A stretch of 64,000 nt of DNA from XN24 sp964462675 (GTDB taxonomy: Bacteria > Pseudomonadota > Gammaproteobacteria > Steroidobacterales > XN24): contig CAYWYS010000012.1 in the NCBI GenBank assembly GCA_964462675.1, forward strand, positions 10,583 through 74,582. Direction: 5' to 3'. Below the pieces are notes generated by a model, which saw only the letters and a program-made list of their open reading frames with translations, made no database searches and was not told the origin of the DNA. A program made the position numbers and the translations under genes. Positions 35,037-44,106 of the stretch are shown here, piece after piece; the stretch's first letter is position 1; each line of letters opens with the position of its first letter.

Positions 35037-36389
35037 ATGTTCGAGAATCTCACCGATCGATTGTCGCGTGCCGGCAACGCCCTGACGGGGCGCGGCCGGA
35101 TCACCGAAGAGAACGTTCGCGACACGCTGCGCCAGGTCCGCATGGCGCTGCTCGAGGCCGACGTCGCCCTGCCGGTCGTCAAGGAATTCATCGAGCGGGC
35201 GCGCGTCCGCGCCATCGGCACCGAGGTCACCAAGAGCCTGACGCCGGGGCAGGCGTTCATCAAGATCATCCATGACGAGCTCGTCCGCACGATGGGCTCG
35301 GCCAACGAGTCGCTGAACCTGCGCGCCCAGCCCCCCGCGATCGTGCTGCTCGCCGGGCTGCAAGGCGCCGGCAAGACCACGACGGCAGCCAAGCTGGCGC
35401 GCTGGCTGGCCGAGCGCGACGGCCGCAAGGTCATGCTCGCCAGCGCCGACGTCTACCGTCCCGCGGCCATCCTGCAACTGGAGCGGCTCGCCGGCGAGGT
35501 CGGCGCCGGCTTCTTCCCGAGCGACGCCGGGCAGGACCCGGTGGAGATCGCGCGCCGTGCGGTCGAGGCCGCGCGCCGCGAGCTGTGCGACGTGCTGATC
35601 CTCGATACCGCCGGGCGGCTGCACATCGACGACGCGATGATGGACGAGGCGCGCCGAATCCATGCCGCGATCAAGCCGGTGGAGACGCTGTTCGTCGTCG
35701 ACAGCATGGCGGGCCAGGACGCCGTCAACGCGGCGCGCGCCTTCGGCGATGCGCTCGAGCTGACCGGCGTGATCGTGACCAAGACCGACGGCGATGCCCG
35801 CGGCGGCGTCGCGCTCTCGGTCCGGCACGTCACCGGCAAGCCGATCAAGTTCATCGGTGCCGGCGAGAAGACCACGGCGCTCGAGCCCTTCTACCCTGAA
35901 CGGCTGGCCTCGCGGATCCTCGGCATGGGCGACGTCGTGTCGCTGGTGGAGGAAGTCCAGCACAAGGTCGATCGCGAGCAGGCCGACAAGCTGGCGCGGA
36001 AGATCTCCAAGGGCCAGGGCTTCAACCTGCAGGACCTGCGCGACCAGCTGCGCCAGATGCAGGAAATGGGCGGGCTGGCCGGGCTGCTGGACAAGCTGCC
36101 GGGCCATGCGATGCCCGCCCGGGTGGACTCGAAGGTCGGCGAGCGCGAGATGCGCCGCCAGGCCGCGGTCATCGATTCGATGACGCCGAAGGAGCGCCGC
36201 TACCCGGCGATCATCGACGGCTCGCGCAAGCGGCGCATTGCGCAGGGCGCTGGCGTCCAGGTACAGGACGTCAACCGCCTGCTGAAGCAGCACGCCCAGA
36301 TGCAGAAGGTCATGAAGAAATTCAGCAAGGGCGGCATGGCGAAGATGATGCGGGCCATGAAGGGGCGCCTGCCGCCGGGATTCGGCTGA
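35037..36389 (+). CDS. ffh: Signal recognition particle protein Ffh (SRP54)
   Basis: 450 residues from ATG 35037; the frame is open far upstream, antisense to ypjD, but conservation starts at MFENLTDRLSRA. N domain, then G domain with GLQGAGKTTT, DTAGRL and TKTDGDARGG, then the Met-rich M domain (MPARVDSK..., RRIAQGAGVQVQDVNRLLKQ) that binds 4.5S RNA and signal peptides. It delivers nascent membrane proteins to FtsY at the membrane. Confidence 0.97.
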   Translation: MFENLTDRLSRAGNALTGRGRITEENVRDTLRQVRMALLEADVALPVVKEFIERARVRAIGTEVTKSLTPGQAFIKIIHDELVRTMGSANESLNLRAQPPAIVLLAGLQGAGKTTTAAKLARWLAERDGRKVMLASADVYRPAAILQLERLAGEVGAGFFPSDAGQDPVEIARRAVEAARRELCDVLILDTAGRLHIDDAMMDEARRIHAAIKPVETLFVVDSMAGQDAVNAARAFGDALELTGVIVTKTDGDARGGVALSVRHVTGKPIKFIGAGEKTTALEPFYPERLASRILGMGDVVSLVEEVQHKVDREQADKLARKISKGQGFNLQDLRDQLRQMQEMGGLAGLLDKLPGHAMPARVDSKVGEREMRRQAAVIDSMTPKERRYPAIIDGSRKRRIAQGAGVQVQDVNRLLKQHAQMQKVMKKFSKGGMAKMMRAMKGRLPPGFG

Positions 36390-36408
36390 CGGCCGACCCG
36401 CGCGGCCC

Positions 36409-36436
36409 TTCCCATTGGCCTGATTTCCAGTATAAT
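36409..36436 (+). promoter_or_regulatory. Promoter of the rpsP-rimM-trmD-rplS operon
   Basis: Perfect -10 TATAAT at 36431-36436, with TTCCCA (36409-36414, four of six consensus bases) 16 bases upstream. It falls in the 142-base gap between ffh and rpsP and leaves a leader of about 90 bases. Confidence 0.6.
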
Positions 36437-36531
36437 GCCCGGTTTACTTGCGGCCGCCGTGGGGCGGACCGCCCTGCGGTGCGCGGCGTATGGGCGCACG
36501 GCAATCAGCGTGAACGAGGAAATCTGGATCC

Positions 36532-36783
36532 ATGGTGACGATTCGTCTGACCCGGGGCGGCGCAAAGAAGCGGCCGTTCTACCACGTGGTGGTGACCGAC
36601 AGCCGTAACCGGCGCGACGGCCGCTATATCGAGCGGCTCGGGTTCTTCAACCCGATCGCGACCGGCAAGGAAGAGACGCTGAAGCTCGACCTGGAGCGGG
36701 TGAAACACTGGCTCGGGCACGGCGCGCAGCCCTCCGAGCGGGTCGCGCAACTGATCAAGCAGTTCGAGAAGAAGGCGGCCTGA
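36532..36783 (+). CDS. rpsP: 30S ribosomal protein S16
   Basis: 83 residues of standard S16: MVTIRLTRGGAKKRPFYHVV, DSRNRRDGRYIERLGFFNP. It is the first gene of the conserved rpsP-rimM-trmD-rplS operon. AACGAGGAAAT precedes the ATG. Confidence 0.97.
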   Translation: MVTIRLTRGGAKKRPFYHVVVTDSRNRRDGRYIERLGFFNPIATGKEETLKLDLERVKHWLGHGAQPSERVAQLIKQFEKKAA

Positions 36784-36826
36784 GGAGTCTCGCGGCGCGC
36801 GGACGCGCGCCGGGAGCAAGGGGATC

Positions 36827-37333
36827 ATGACCGGTCAACGGCGGGTGGTCCTTGGCAAGGTCGGCGGCCTCTACGGGGTCCGCGGCTGGGTCAAGCTCTG
36901 GTCCTTCACCGAGCCGGTGGAGAACCTGCTGGACTACCGGGAGCTCGAGCTGTGCCGGGGCGGCCGCTGGGAAGCGGTACGGCTGGCGGAGGGGCGCAGG
37001 CAGGGCGAAGCCCTCGTGGCCCGCTTCGACGGTTGCGAGGATCGCGAGCAGGCCGCGCTGCTGGTCGGCGCAGAGCTCGCCGTGACACGGGACCGGCTGC
37101 CGGCGCCGGCGCCGGGGGAGTTTTACTGGGCCGACCTGGTCGGGCTCGAGGTCGTCACGGTCGATGGCGCGAGCCTCGGCCGAGTCGAGCAGATGATGGC
37201 CACGGGCGCGAACGACGTCATGGTGGTCAAGGGCGAGCGCGAACGGCTGGTGCCGTTTCTGCCCGGACGGTATGTGCACGAGGTGGACCTGGGCGGCGGA
37301 CGCATCGTCGTCGACTGGGACCCGGAATTCTGA
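36827..37333 (+). CDS. rimM: Ribosome maturation factor RimM
   Basis: 168 residues. The N-terminal RimM barrel (VVLGKVGGLYGVRGWVKLWSFT) binds S19; the C-terminal PRC-barrel has FYWADLVGLEV and LVPFLPGRYVHEVDL. It assists late 30S head assembly. Starts 43 bases after rpsP with AGGGGATC before the ATG, and ends ten bases before trmD. Confidence 0.96.
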   Translation: MTGQRRVVLGKVGGLYGVRGWVKLWSFTEPVENLLDYRELELCRGGRWEAVRLAEGRRQGEALVARFDGCEDREQAALLVGAELAVTRDRLPAPAPGEFYWADLVGLEVVTVDGASLGRVEQMMATGANDVMVVKGERERLVPFLPGRYVHEVDLGGGRIVVDWDPEF

Positions 37334-37343
37334 GGGCGGCGTC

Positions 37344-38096
37344 ATGCACTTCGAGGTCGTGACGCTGTTTCCGGAGGTGGTCGGCCTGCTCGGTCGCTTC
37401 GGCGTGGTCGGGCGGGCACTCGAAGGCGGCCTGCTGCGGCTGGGGACGACGGACCCGCGCGAATTTGCGACGGACCCGCACCGCAGCGTGGACGACCGGC
37501 CGTACGGCGGCGGTCCGGGGATGGTCATGAGGGTGGAGCCGTTGCGCAGCGCGATTCGCGCTGCCAGGGCGAAGCTGCCGGCAGGCAGCCGGACAGTGTT
37601 CATGTCGCCGCAGGGCAGGGTGTTCACCCAGGCCGTGGCGCGGGAATACCGGGCGCTGCCGGGATTGCTGCTCGTGGCAGGACGCTACGAGGGCATGGAC
37701 GAGCGATTGCTCGGCATGGAGGCGGACGAGGCGCTGACGGTCGGCGACTACGTGTTGAGCGGAGGCGAACTCCCGGCAATGCTGGTGGTCGATGCGGTGG
37801 CGAGGCTGGTGCCGGGCGTGCTCGGCGACGAGTTCTCCGCGGCGGAGGACTCGTTCAGCGACGGCCTGCTGGATTGCCCGCACTACACGCGGCCGGAATC
37901 GGTCGATGGAGTGAAGGTGCCGCCGGTGCTGTTGTCGGGGGACCACGAGGCCATCCGGCGCTGGCGACTGAAACAGTCGCTGGGAAGGACATGGACGATG
38001 CGCCCGGACCTGTTGGCCGGACGCGGGCTCGCTGCCGAGGAACGGCGGCTGCTGGATGAATACATCGCCGAACGGGCAACCGGCGGCGCGGAATGA
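37344..38096 (+). CDS. trmD: tRNA (guanine-N1)-methyltransferase
   Basis: 250 residues from ATG 37344. The SPOUT trefoil-knot signature is complete: DDRPYGGGPGM, VAGRYEGMDER and GDYVLSGGELPAM. It makes m1G37 in tRNAs reading CNN and GG-type codons and prevents frameshifting. It lies ten bases after rimM. Confidence 0.97.
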   Translation: MHFEVVTLFPEVVGLLGRFGVVGRALEGGLLRLGTTDPREFATDPHRSVDDRPYGGGPGMVMRVEPLRSAIRAARAKLPAGSRTVFMSPQGRVFTQAVAREYRALPGLLLVAGRYEGMDERLLGMEADEALTVGDYVLSGGELPAMLVVDAVARLVPGVLGDEFSAAEDSFSDGLLDCPHYTRPESVDGVKVPPVLLSGDHEAIRRWRLKQSLGRTWTMRPDLLAGRGLAAEERRLLDEYIAERATGGAE

Positions 38097-38127
38097 ACGG
38101 ATCACGGCTTGGGCGCGGGTGAGCGAT

Positions 38128-38472
38128 ATGAGCAACATCATCGAAGAACTGGACAAAGAGCAGATGCAGCGCGAGGTCCCTGACTTTGCGCCCGGCGACA
38201 CCGTCGTCGTGCAGGTCAAGGTCAAGGAAGGCAACCGCGAGCGGCTGCAGGCGTTCGAGGGCGTCGTCATCGCGCGTCGCAATCGCGGCCTGAATTCCGC
38301 GTTCACGGTGCGCAAGGTGTCGCATGGCGAGGGTGTCGAGCGGGTCTTCCAGACCTACAGCCCGGCCATCGCTGACATCCAGATCAAGCGCCGCGGCGAC
38401 GTGCGCCGGGCCAAGCTCTACTACCTGCGAGACCGTACCGGCAAGGCCGCGCGTATCAAGGAAAAGGTCTGA
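38128..38472 (+). CDS. rplS: 50S ribosomal protein L19
   Basis: 114 residues from ATG 38128: MSNIIEELDKEQM, then FAPGDTVVVQVKVKEGNRERLQAFEGVVI and the basic RRGDVRRAKLYYLRDRTGKAARIKEKV end. The last gene of the rpsP operon, 31 bases after trmD; sppA follows after four bases, so read-through into sppA is likely. Confidence 0.97.
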   Translation: MSNIIEELDKEQMQREVPDFAPGDTVVVQVKVKEGNRERLQAFEGVVIARRNRGLNSAFTVRKVSHGEGVERVFQTYSPAIADIQIKRRGDVRRAKLYYLRDRTGKAARIKEKV

Positions 38473-38476
38473 TTCC

Positions 38477-40336
38477 TTGATCTGGCGCGGCCTGCGGGGC
38501 TTCTTCCGGGGCGCCTGGCGGGCCCTGGACGGGCTGCGCCGCGCCGTCCACCTGGTGCTGATGCTGCTGGTGCTGCTGGTGCTGGTGGTGCTGGTGGTGG
38601 TGCTGGCGGCGCAACCGTACAAGCTGCCGGAGGCCTTCGTGCTGGTCGTCAGCCCGGAAGGCACGCTGGTCGAGCAATACTCGGGCGATGCGGTCAGCCG
38701 CGCGCTCGCGGCGGCCCAGGGCCTGCCGCGCATGGAGACCCTGGTTGGCGAGCTCGTCGAGGCGATCGACGCCGCGGCGGACGACAAGCGGGTAACGGCG
38801 ATCCACCTGGAACTCGACCTGCTTGCAGGCGGCAGCATCGACAAGCTGGCCAGCATCGCCGCCGCGCTGCAGCGCTTCAAGGACAGCGGCCGGCCCGTGT
38901 TCGCCTCCGCCGCGGGCCTGGCGCTGCCGCAGTACTACCTCGCCGCCCACGCCGACGAGATCTACATGAACCCGGTTGGCGGCCTGCTGCTGCAGGGCTT
39001 CGGCTTTTACCGCAATTTCTACAAGGCCGCGCTCGAGAAGCTGTCGCTCGACTGGTACGTGTTCCGCGCCGGCGAGGCGAAGAGCTTCGGTGACCCGTAC
39101 ACGCGCAACGACATGTCCGCCGAGGAACGGGAGAACCTGCTGCCGATCGCGGAGGGCCTGTGGGCGGCGTGGCGCGGCGATGTGGCCCAGGCCCGCGGCC
39201 TAGAGCCGGCGTTGCTGGACGACTACGTGGACAACTTCCTGCCGCGCCTGCGCGATGCCGGTGGCGACATGGGCCAGGCCGCCCTGGACGCCGGGCTGGT
39301 CGACGAGCTGTTGTCGGCCGGCGAGATCGAAGCGCGCCTGGCCGCGACCGGCGGCCGCGACCGGGACGGCGCCTACGTCGGCGTCTACGCTGAGGATTAC
39401 CTGGCCGCAGTGCAGGCACAGCCCGACGTGCGCTCGCCGCGGGCGGCCAACCGTCCCGCCGTCGGGCTGATCGTCGCACGCGGCGACATCCTTCCCGGGG
39501 AGCAGCCGCCCGGCTCGATCGGCGATGACACCTTGCGGGCGCTGTTGCGGGAAGTTCGCGAGGACGACGCGATCAGGGCGCTGGTGCTGCGCGTGGACAG
39601 CGGCGGCGGCAGCCAGCTGGCCGCCGAGGCCATCTTGCGCGATCTCGAGCTGGTGCGCGCTGCGGGCAAGCCGGTGGTCGTGTCGATGGGCGGCGTGGCG
39701 GCCTCGGGCGGTTACATGGTGGCGCTGCCCGCTGACGAAGTCTGGGCGCACCCGACCACGATCACCGGTTCGATCGGCGTCGTGCTGATGATCCCGAATT
39801 TTGGCCGGCTGCTGGAGCGCGTCGGCGTGACCGTCGACGGCGTCGGCACGCATCGCGCCAGCGGCGCGTTCAGGCTCGACCGCGAATTCGACGAGCATGC
39901 CAAGGAGATCCTCGGGGTCCTCGTCGAAGGCGCCTATGACCGATTCCTGGGCCAGGTCGCCGACGGCCGCGATATGCCGCTGGAAGAGGTCCGCAGCCTG
40001 GCCGAAGGGCGCGTCTGGCTGGGCGAAGTGGCGCTCGAGTCCGGCCTCGTGGACCGGCTCGGGACGCTCGACGATGCGCTGGCGGCGGCCGCGCAACGTG
40101 CGGGGCTCGACGAAGACTTCGACGTGGTATCGCTCGAGCCTGCGCTGAGCCTGAGCGAGCGGCTGGTGGTGAGCCTGCTGTCCGGTGCGACGCGCCTCGG
40201 CTTCACGGCGTGGCCGCGCTCGCTGCTCGATCGCCTGCCGGTCGAGCTGCGCACGCTGTTCACCGAGCTCGAGCGGCTCGACGGCTTCGCCGACCCGCGC
40301 GGCGTGTATTACCACTGCTTCTGCGAGAGCTGGTAA
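38477..40336 (+). CDS. sppA: Signal peptide peptidase SppA (67K type)
   Basis: 619 residues from TTG 38477, with GAAAAGG upstream. One transmembrane anchor (LVLMLLVLLVLVVLVVVLAA) is followed by two tandem S49 domains. The catalytic dyad is visible: lysine in GEAKSFGDPYTR of the N-terminal half and serine in GGVAASGGYMVALPAD of the C-terminal half, the E. coli 67K arrangement. It degrades released signal peptides in the inner membrane. Position after rplS is unusual compared with E. coli. Confidence 0.93.
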   Translation: MIWRGLRGFFRGAWRALDGLRRAVHLVLMLLVLLVLVVLVVVLAAQPYKLPEAFVLVVSPEGTLVEQYSGDAVSRALAAAQGLPRMETLVGELVEAIDAAADDKRVTAIHLELDLLAGGSIDKLASIAAALQRFKDSGRPVFASAAGLALPQYYLAAHADEIYMNPVGGLLLQGFGFYRNFYKAALEKLSLDWYVFRAGEAKSFGDPYTRNDMSAEERENLLPIAEGLWAAWRGDVAQARGLEPALLDDYVDNFLPRLRDAGGDMGQAALDAGLVDELLSAGEIEARLAATGGRDRDGAYVGVYAEDYLAAVQAQPDVRSPRAANRPAVGLIVARGDILPGEQPPGSIGDDTLRALLREVREDDAIRALVLRVDSGGGSQLAAEAILRDLELVRAAGKPVVVSMGGVAASGGYMVALPADEVWAHPTTITGSIGVVLMIPNFGRLLERVGVTVDGVGTHRASGAFRLDREFDEHAKEILGVLVEGAYDRFLGQVADGRDMPLEEVRSLAEGRVWLGEVALESGLVDRLGTLDDALAAAAQRAGLDEDFDVVSLEPALSLSERLVVSLLSGATRLGFTAWPRSLLDRLPVELRTLFTELERLDGFADPRGVYYHCFCESW

Positions 40337-40356
40337 CAGCCAACAGGAGCGGTCCG

Positions 40357-41265
40357 ATGGCGGGAGCCAGTCTGCTAGCACTGCTCGACGATATCGCGAC
40401 GGTGCTGGATGACGTCGCGATCCTGACCAAGGTCGCCGCGCGGAAGACGGCCGGCGTGCTGGGGGACGACCTGGCCCTGAACGCCCAGCAAGTCGCCGGC
40501 ATTCGCGCCGAGCGCGAACTGCCCGTGGTCTGGGCCGTGGCCAAGGGCTCAGCGTTCAACAAGCTGATCCTCGTGCCGGCCGCGCTCGCGATCAGCGCGG
40601 CCATGCCGTGGGCGGTGCTGCCGCTGCTGATGGCCGGCGGCCTGTTTCTTTGCTTCGAGGGCTTCGAGAAGCTGGCGCACCGCTTCCTGCACGGCAAGGC
40701 AGCCAGGCAGGCCCGCGAGTCCGAACTGCTCGAAGCGCTGGCTGATCCCGCCGTGGACCTGGTCGCGCTGGAGAAGAGCAGGATCAAGGGCGCCGTGCGC
40801 ACCGATTTCGTGCTGTCCGCGGAGATCATCGTGATCTCGCTGGGGATCGTCGCCGGCGCGCCGTTCGTCACCCAGCTGGCGGTAATGGTGAGCATCGCCG
40901 CGCTGATGACCGTCGGGGTGTACGGACTGGTCGCGCTGATCGTCAAGCTGGACGACTTCGGCCTGTATCTGACCCGGCGTCCCGGCGAAGGGCCGGCCCA
41001 GGCGCTGGGGCGGGCGATCCTGCGCGCGGCGCCCTACCTGATGAAAACCCTGACCGTCGTAGGCACCGCGGCGATGTTCCTGGTGGGCGGCGGGATCCTG
41101 GCGCACGGCATACCGGGACTGGAGCCGTGGTTTCACCAGCTCACCGACGGCCTCGGCGCGGCGCCCGAGTTGCTGCTGCCCATGCTGATGAATGCCGCGA
41201 TCGGCGTCGTCGCCGGCGCCGGCGCCGTGGCCCTGGTCAGCCTCGCCAGGCGCCGCCGCGTCTAG
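40357..41265 (+). CDS. DUF808 membrane protein (YedI family)
   Basis: 302 residues from ATG 40357 (CAGGAGCGG upstream). MAGASLLALLDDIATVLDDVAILTKVA and KTAGVLGDDLALNAQQV are the signature of DUF808, and several transmembrane helices follow. Function is unknown. The TAG stop overlaps the stop of the convergent tdh gene in CTAG. Confidence 0.87.
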   Translation: MAGASLLALLDDIATVLDDVAILTKVAARKTAGVLGDDLALNAQQVAGIRAERELPVVWAVAKGSAFNKLILVPAALAISAAMPWAVLPLLMAGGLFLCFEGFEKLAHRFLHGKAARQARESELLEALADPAVDLVALEKSRIKGAVRTDFVLSAEIIVISLGIVAGAPFVTQLAVMVSIAALMTVGVYGLVALIVKLDDFGLYLTRRPGEGPAQALGRAILRAAPYLMKTLTVVGTAAMFLVGGGILAHGIPGLEPWFHQLTDGLGAAPELLLPMLMNAAIGVVAGAGAVALVSLARRRRV

Positions 41266-42302
41266 CGCGCTTCCTGCGCCTGCCAGTCCAGGATGACCTT
41301 GCCGGACTGTCCCGAGCCCATCGTGCGGAAGCCCTCGAGGTACTCCGCGGCGCTGAAGCGATGCGTGATGACCGGGCTGATGTCGAGCCCGCTCTGCAGC
41401 ATGCTCGCCATCTTGTACCAGGTCTCGAACATCTCGCGGCCGTAAATGCCCTTGATCGTCAAGCCCTTGAAGATGACCTGGTTCCAGTCGATGGCCGTTT
41501 CCGCCGGCGGGATGCCGAGCAGCGCGACGCCGCCGCCGTGGTGCATCGTGCGCAGCATGTCGCGGAAGGCGTGCGCATTGCCGGACATCTCGAGCCCGAC
41601 GTCGAAGCCCTCCTGCATCTCGAGCTCCTGCATGACGTCGTCGAGCTTCCGGCGCGCGACATTGACGGCGCGCGTCGCGCCCATCTTGCGCGCCAGCTCG
41701 AGCCGGTAGTCGTTGACGTCGGTGATCACGACATGGCGCGCGCCTACGTGGCGCGCGATCGCCGTGGCCATGATGCCGATCGGGCCTGCGCCCGTGATCA
41801 GCACGTCTTCGCCGACGAGATCGAAGGACAGCGCGGTGTGCACGGCGTTGCCGAGCGGATCCAGAATCGAGGCGATCTCGTCGCTGATCGCGTCGGGCAG
41901 CTTGAAGACATTGCTGGCCGGGATGCAGAGGTACTCGGCGAAGCAGCCTTGCCGGTTGACGCCGACGCCCACGGTGTTGCGGCACAGGTGACGGCGTCCG
42001 GCACGGCAATTGCGGCAGTGGCCGCAGGTCAGGTGGCCCTCGCCGGACACGCGGTCGCCCGGCGCAATGCCCTGTACCTCGCTGCCGATTGCTTCCACCT
42101 GGCCGACGAATTCGTGGCCGACAGCCATCGGGACCGGGATCGTCCTTGCGGCCCACTCGTCCCAGTTGTAGATGTGCATGTCCGTGCCGCAGATCGCCGT
42201 CTTGCGGATGCGGATCAGGACGTCGTTCGGCCCGGGCTCGGGGCGGCGGATATCCTGCATCCAGATTCCCGGTTCGGCCTTGGCCTTGACGAGCGCGCGC
42301 AT
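41262..42302 (-). CDS. tdh: L-threonine 3-dehydrogenase
   Basis: 346 residues, zinc-dependent medium-chain dehydrogenase. Catalytic zinc ligands in AICGTD and VGHEF, structural zinc CGHCRNCRAGRRHLC, and the NAD-binding GAGPIGIMA. It oxidises threonine to 2-amino-3-ketobutyrate, which Kbl then cleaves. The gene follows kbl by 57 bases on the same strand, the standard kbl-tdh operon. Confidence 0.95.
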   Translation of the reverse strand: MRALVKAKAEPGIWMQDIRRPEPGPNDVLIRIRKTAICGTDMHIYNWDEWAARTIPVPMAVGHEFVGQVEAIGSEVQGIAPGDRVSGEGHLTCGHCRNCRAGRRHLCRNTVGVGVNRQGCFAEYLCIPASNVFKLPDAISDEIASILDPLGNAVHTALSFDLVGEDVLITGAGPIGIMATAIARHVGARHVVITDVNDYRLELARKMGATRAVNVARRKLDDVMQELEMQEGFDVGLEMSGNAHAFRDMLRTMHHGGGVALLGIPPAETAIDWNQVIFKGLTIKGIYGREMFETWYKMASMLQSGLDISPVITHRFSAAEYLEGFRTMGSGQSGKVILDWQAQEAR

Positions 42303-42359
42303 GGTTGGACTCCGATACTTGCGGTGGGCTTGATGTGCTGAAGATTCGCAGCCGACCCG

Positions 42360-43550
42360 TCAGCGGATGACCTTGAGTTCGCGGCCGACCTTCTCGAAAG
42401 CGGCGATGGCCCGCTCGAGGTGCTGCGTCGTGTGGCCGGCCGACATCTGGGTGCGGATCCGCGCCTGGCCGTGCGGCACGACGGGAAAGGAAAAGCCGAT
42501 TACGTAGACGCCCTCGTCGAGCAGCCGGTCGGCCATCGTCGAGGCGAGCCTTGCGTCGCCGAGCATCACCGGGATGATCGGGTGTGCGCCGGGCTTCAGC
42601 TCGAAGCCGAGCGCGGTCATGCGCTCGCGGAAGAAGTGCGTGTTGTCCCACAGCCGCCGGCGCAGCTCCGCCCCGGACTCCAGCAGGTCCAGCACCCGGA
42701 TGGAGGTCGCGGCGATCACCGGCGCCACGGTGTTCGAGAACAGGTACGGCCGGGAGCGCTGGCGCAGCCATTCGACGATCGGCCCGCGTGCCGCGATGAA
42801 GCCGCCCGAAGCCCCGCCGAGCGCCTTGCCGAGCGTGCCGGTAATGATGTCGACCCGTCCGAGCACGCCGTGCCGCTCGTGCGTGCCACGGCCGGTCGCG
42901 CCGAGGAAACCGGTGGCATGGCAGTCGTCGATCATGACCAGCGCGTCATGCCGGTCCGCCAGCTCGCAGATCTTCGCCAGCTCCGCAATCGTGCCGTCCA
43001 TCGAGAACACGCCGTCGGTCGCGATCAGGCGCACGCGCGCGTCGGCGGCCGCCTCCAGCTGCGCCTCCAGGTCGACCATGTCGTTGTTGCGGTAGCGGTA
43101 GCGCTGCGCCTTGCACAGGCGAATGCCGTCGATGATCGACGCGTGGTTCAGCTGGTCGCTGATGATCGCGTCTTCCTCGCCGAGCAGCGTCTCGAACAGC
43201 CCGCCGTTGGCATCGAAGCAGGACGGATAAAGGATCGTGTCCTCCATGCCGAGAAATGCGCTGATGCGACGCTCGAGCTCCTTGTGCGGCGCCTGCGTGC
43301 CGCAGATGAAACGCACCGAGGCCATGCCGTAGCCGTAGCGGTCGAGCGCCTCGTGCGCGGCTGCGATCAGCTCGGGATGGTTGGCGAGACCGAGATAGTT
43401 GTTGGCACAGAGATTGATGACCTCGCGTCCGTCCTGCAGGTTGATCGCCGCCTGTTGCGGTGATTCGATGACGCGCTCGGACTTGTACAGCCCCTGCTCC
43501 CGGAGGGCGCTCAGTTCGGTCGAGAGTCGTTCGAGGAGGGCCTGTTTCAT
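42360..43550 (-). CDS. kbl: Glycine C-acetyltransferase (2-amino-3-ketobutyrate CoA ligase)
   Basis: 396 residues from ATG 43550 (GAGGAGGGC upstream by eight bases or more). PLP-dependent alpha-oxoamine synthase: the Schiff-base lysine is in TGTLGKALGGASGG and the pyridine-binding aspartate in VMIDDCHATGF. It converts 2-amino-3-ketobutyrate and CoA to glycine and acetyl-CoA. It is the first gene of the kbl-tdh operon. Confidence 0.95.
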   Translation of the reverse strand: MKQALLERLSTELSALREQGLYKSERVIESPQQAAINLQDGREVINLCANNYLGLANHPELIAAAHEALDRYGYGMASVRFICGTQAPHKELERRISAFLGMEDTILYPSCFDANGGLFETLLGEEDAIISDQLNHASIIDGIRLCKAQRYRYRNNDMVDLEAQLEAAADARVRLIATDGVFSMDGTIAELAKICELADRHDALVMIDDCHATGFLGATGRGTHERHGVLGRVDIITGTLGKALGGASGGFIAARGPIVEWLRQRSRPYLFSNTVAPVIAATSIRVLDLLESGAELRRRLWDNTHFFRERMTALGFELKPGAHPIIPVMLGDARLASTMADRLLDEGVYVIGFSFPVVPHGQARIRTQMSAGHTTQHLERAIAAFEKVGRELKVIR

Positions 43551-43578
43551 CGCGGGGTCCAGCAGCAGTGGAGGGCGG

Positions 43579-43587
43579 ATTATAGCA
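43579..43587 (-). promoter_or_regulatory. kbl: Extended -10 promoter of kbl-tdh
   Basis: On the minus strand TGCTATAAT is an extended -10 element (TGnTATAAT), 28 bases before the kbl start codon. The only TTG-like -35 (TTGCAG at 43599-43604) is 14 bases away, too close, but extended -10 promoters need none. The short divergent gap to hslR holds nothing else clear. Confidence 0.6.
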
Positions 43588-43632
43588 ATGCCGCGGCGCT
43601 GCAAGCCGCGCGTGCTGCGCTAAACTGTGCGC

Positions 43633-44022
<390 letters not shown>

Positions 44023-44106
44023 GATGATGGCCTGCCCGGGCCGCCGATTGTGCAACGGCGGTGCCGGCGGCTTGCCACATTTGCTGCGCTGCATCCGGAG
44101 TTTCCC

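Noticed and set aside
34065..36293. 742-residue minus-strand frame through ffh and ypjD
   Set aside because: Antisense to ffh and off frame from ypjD, with no conserved pattern.
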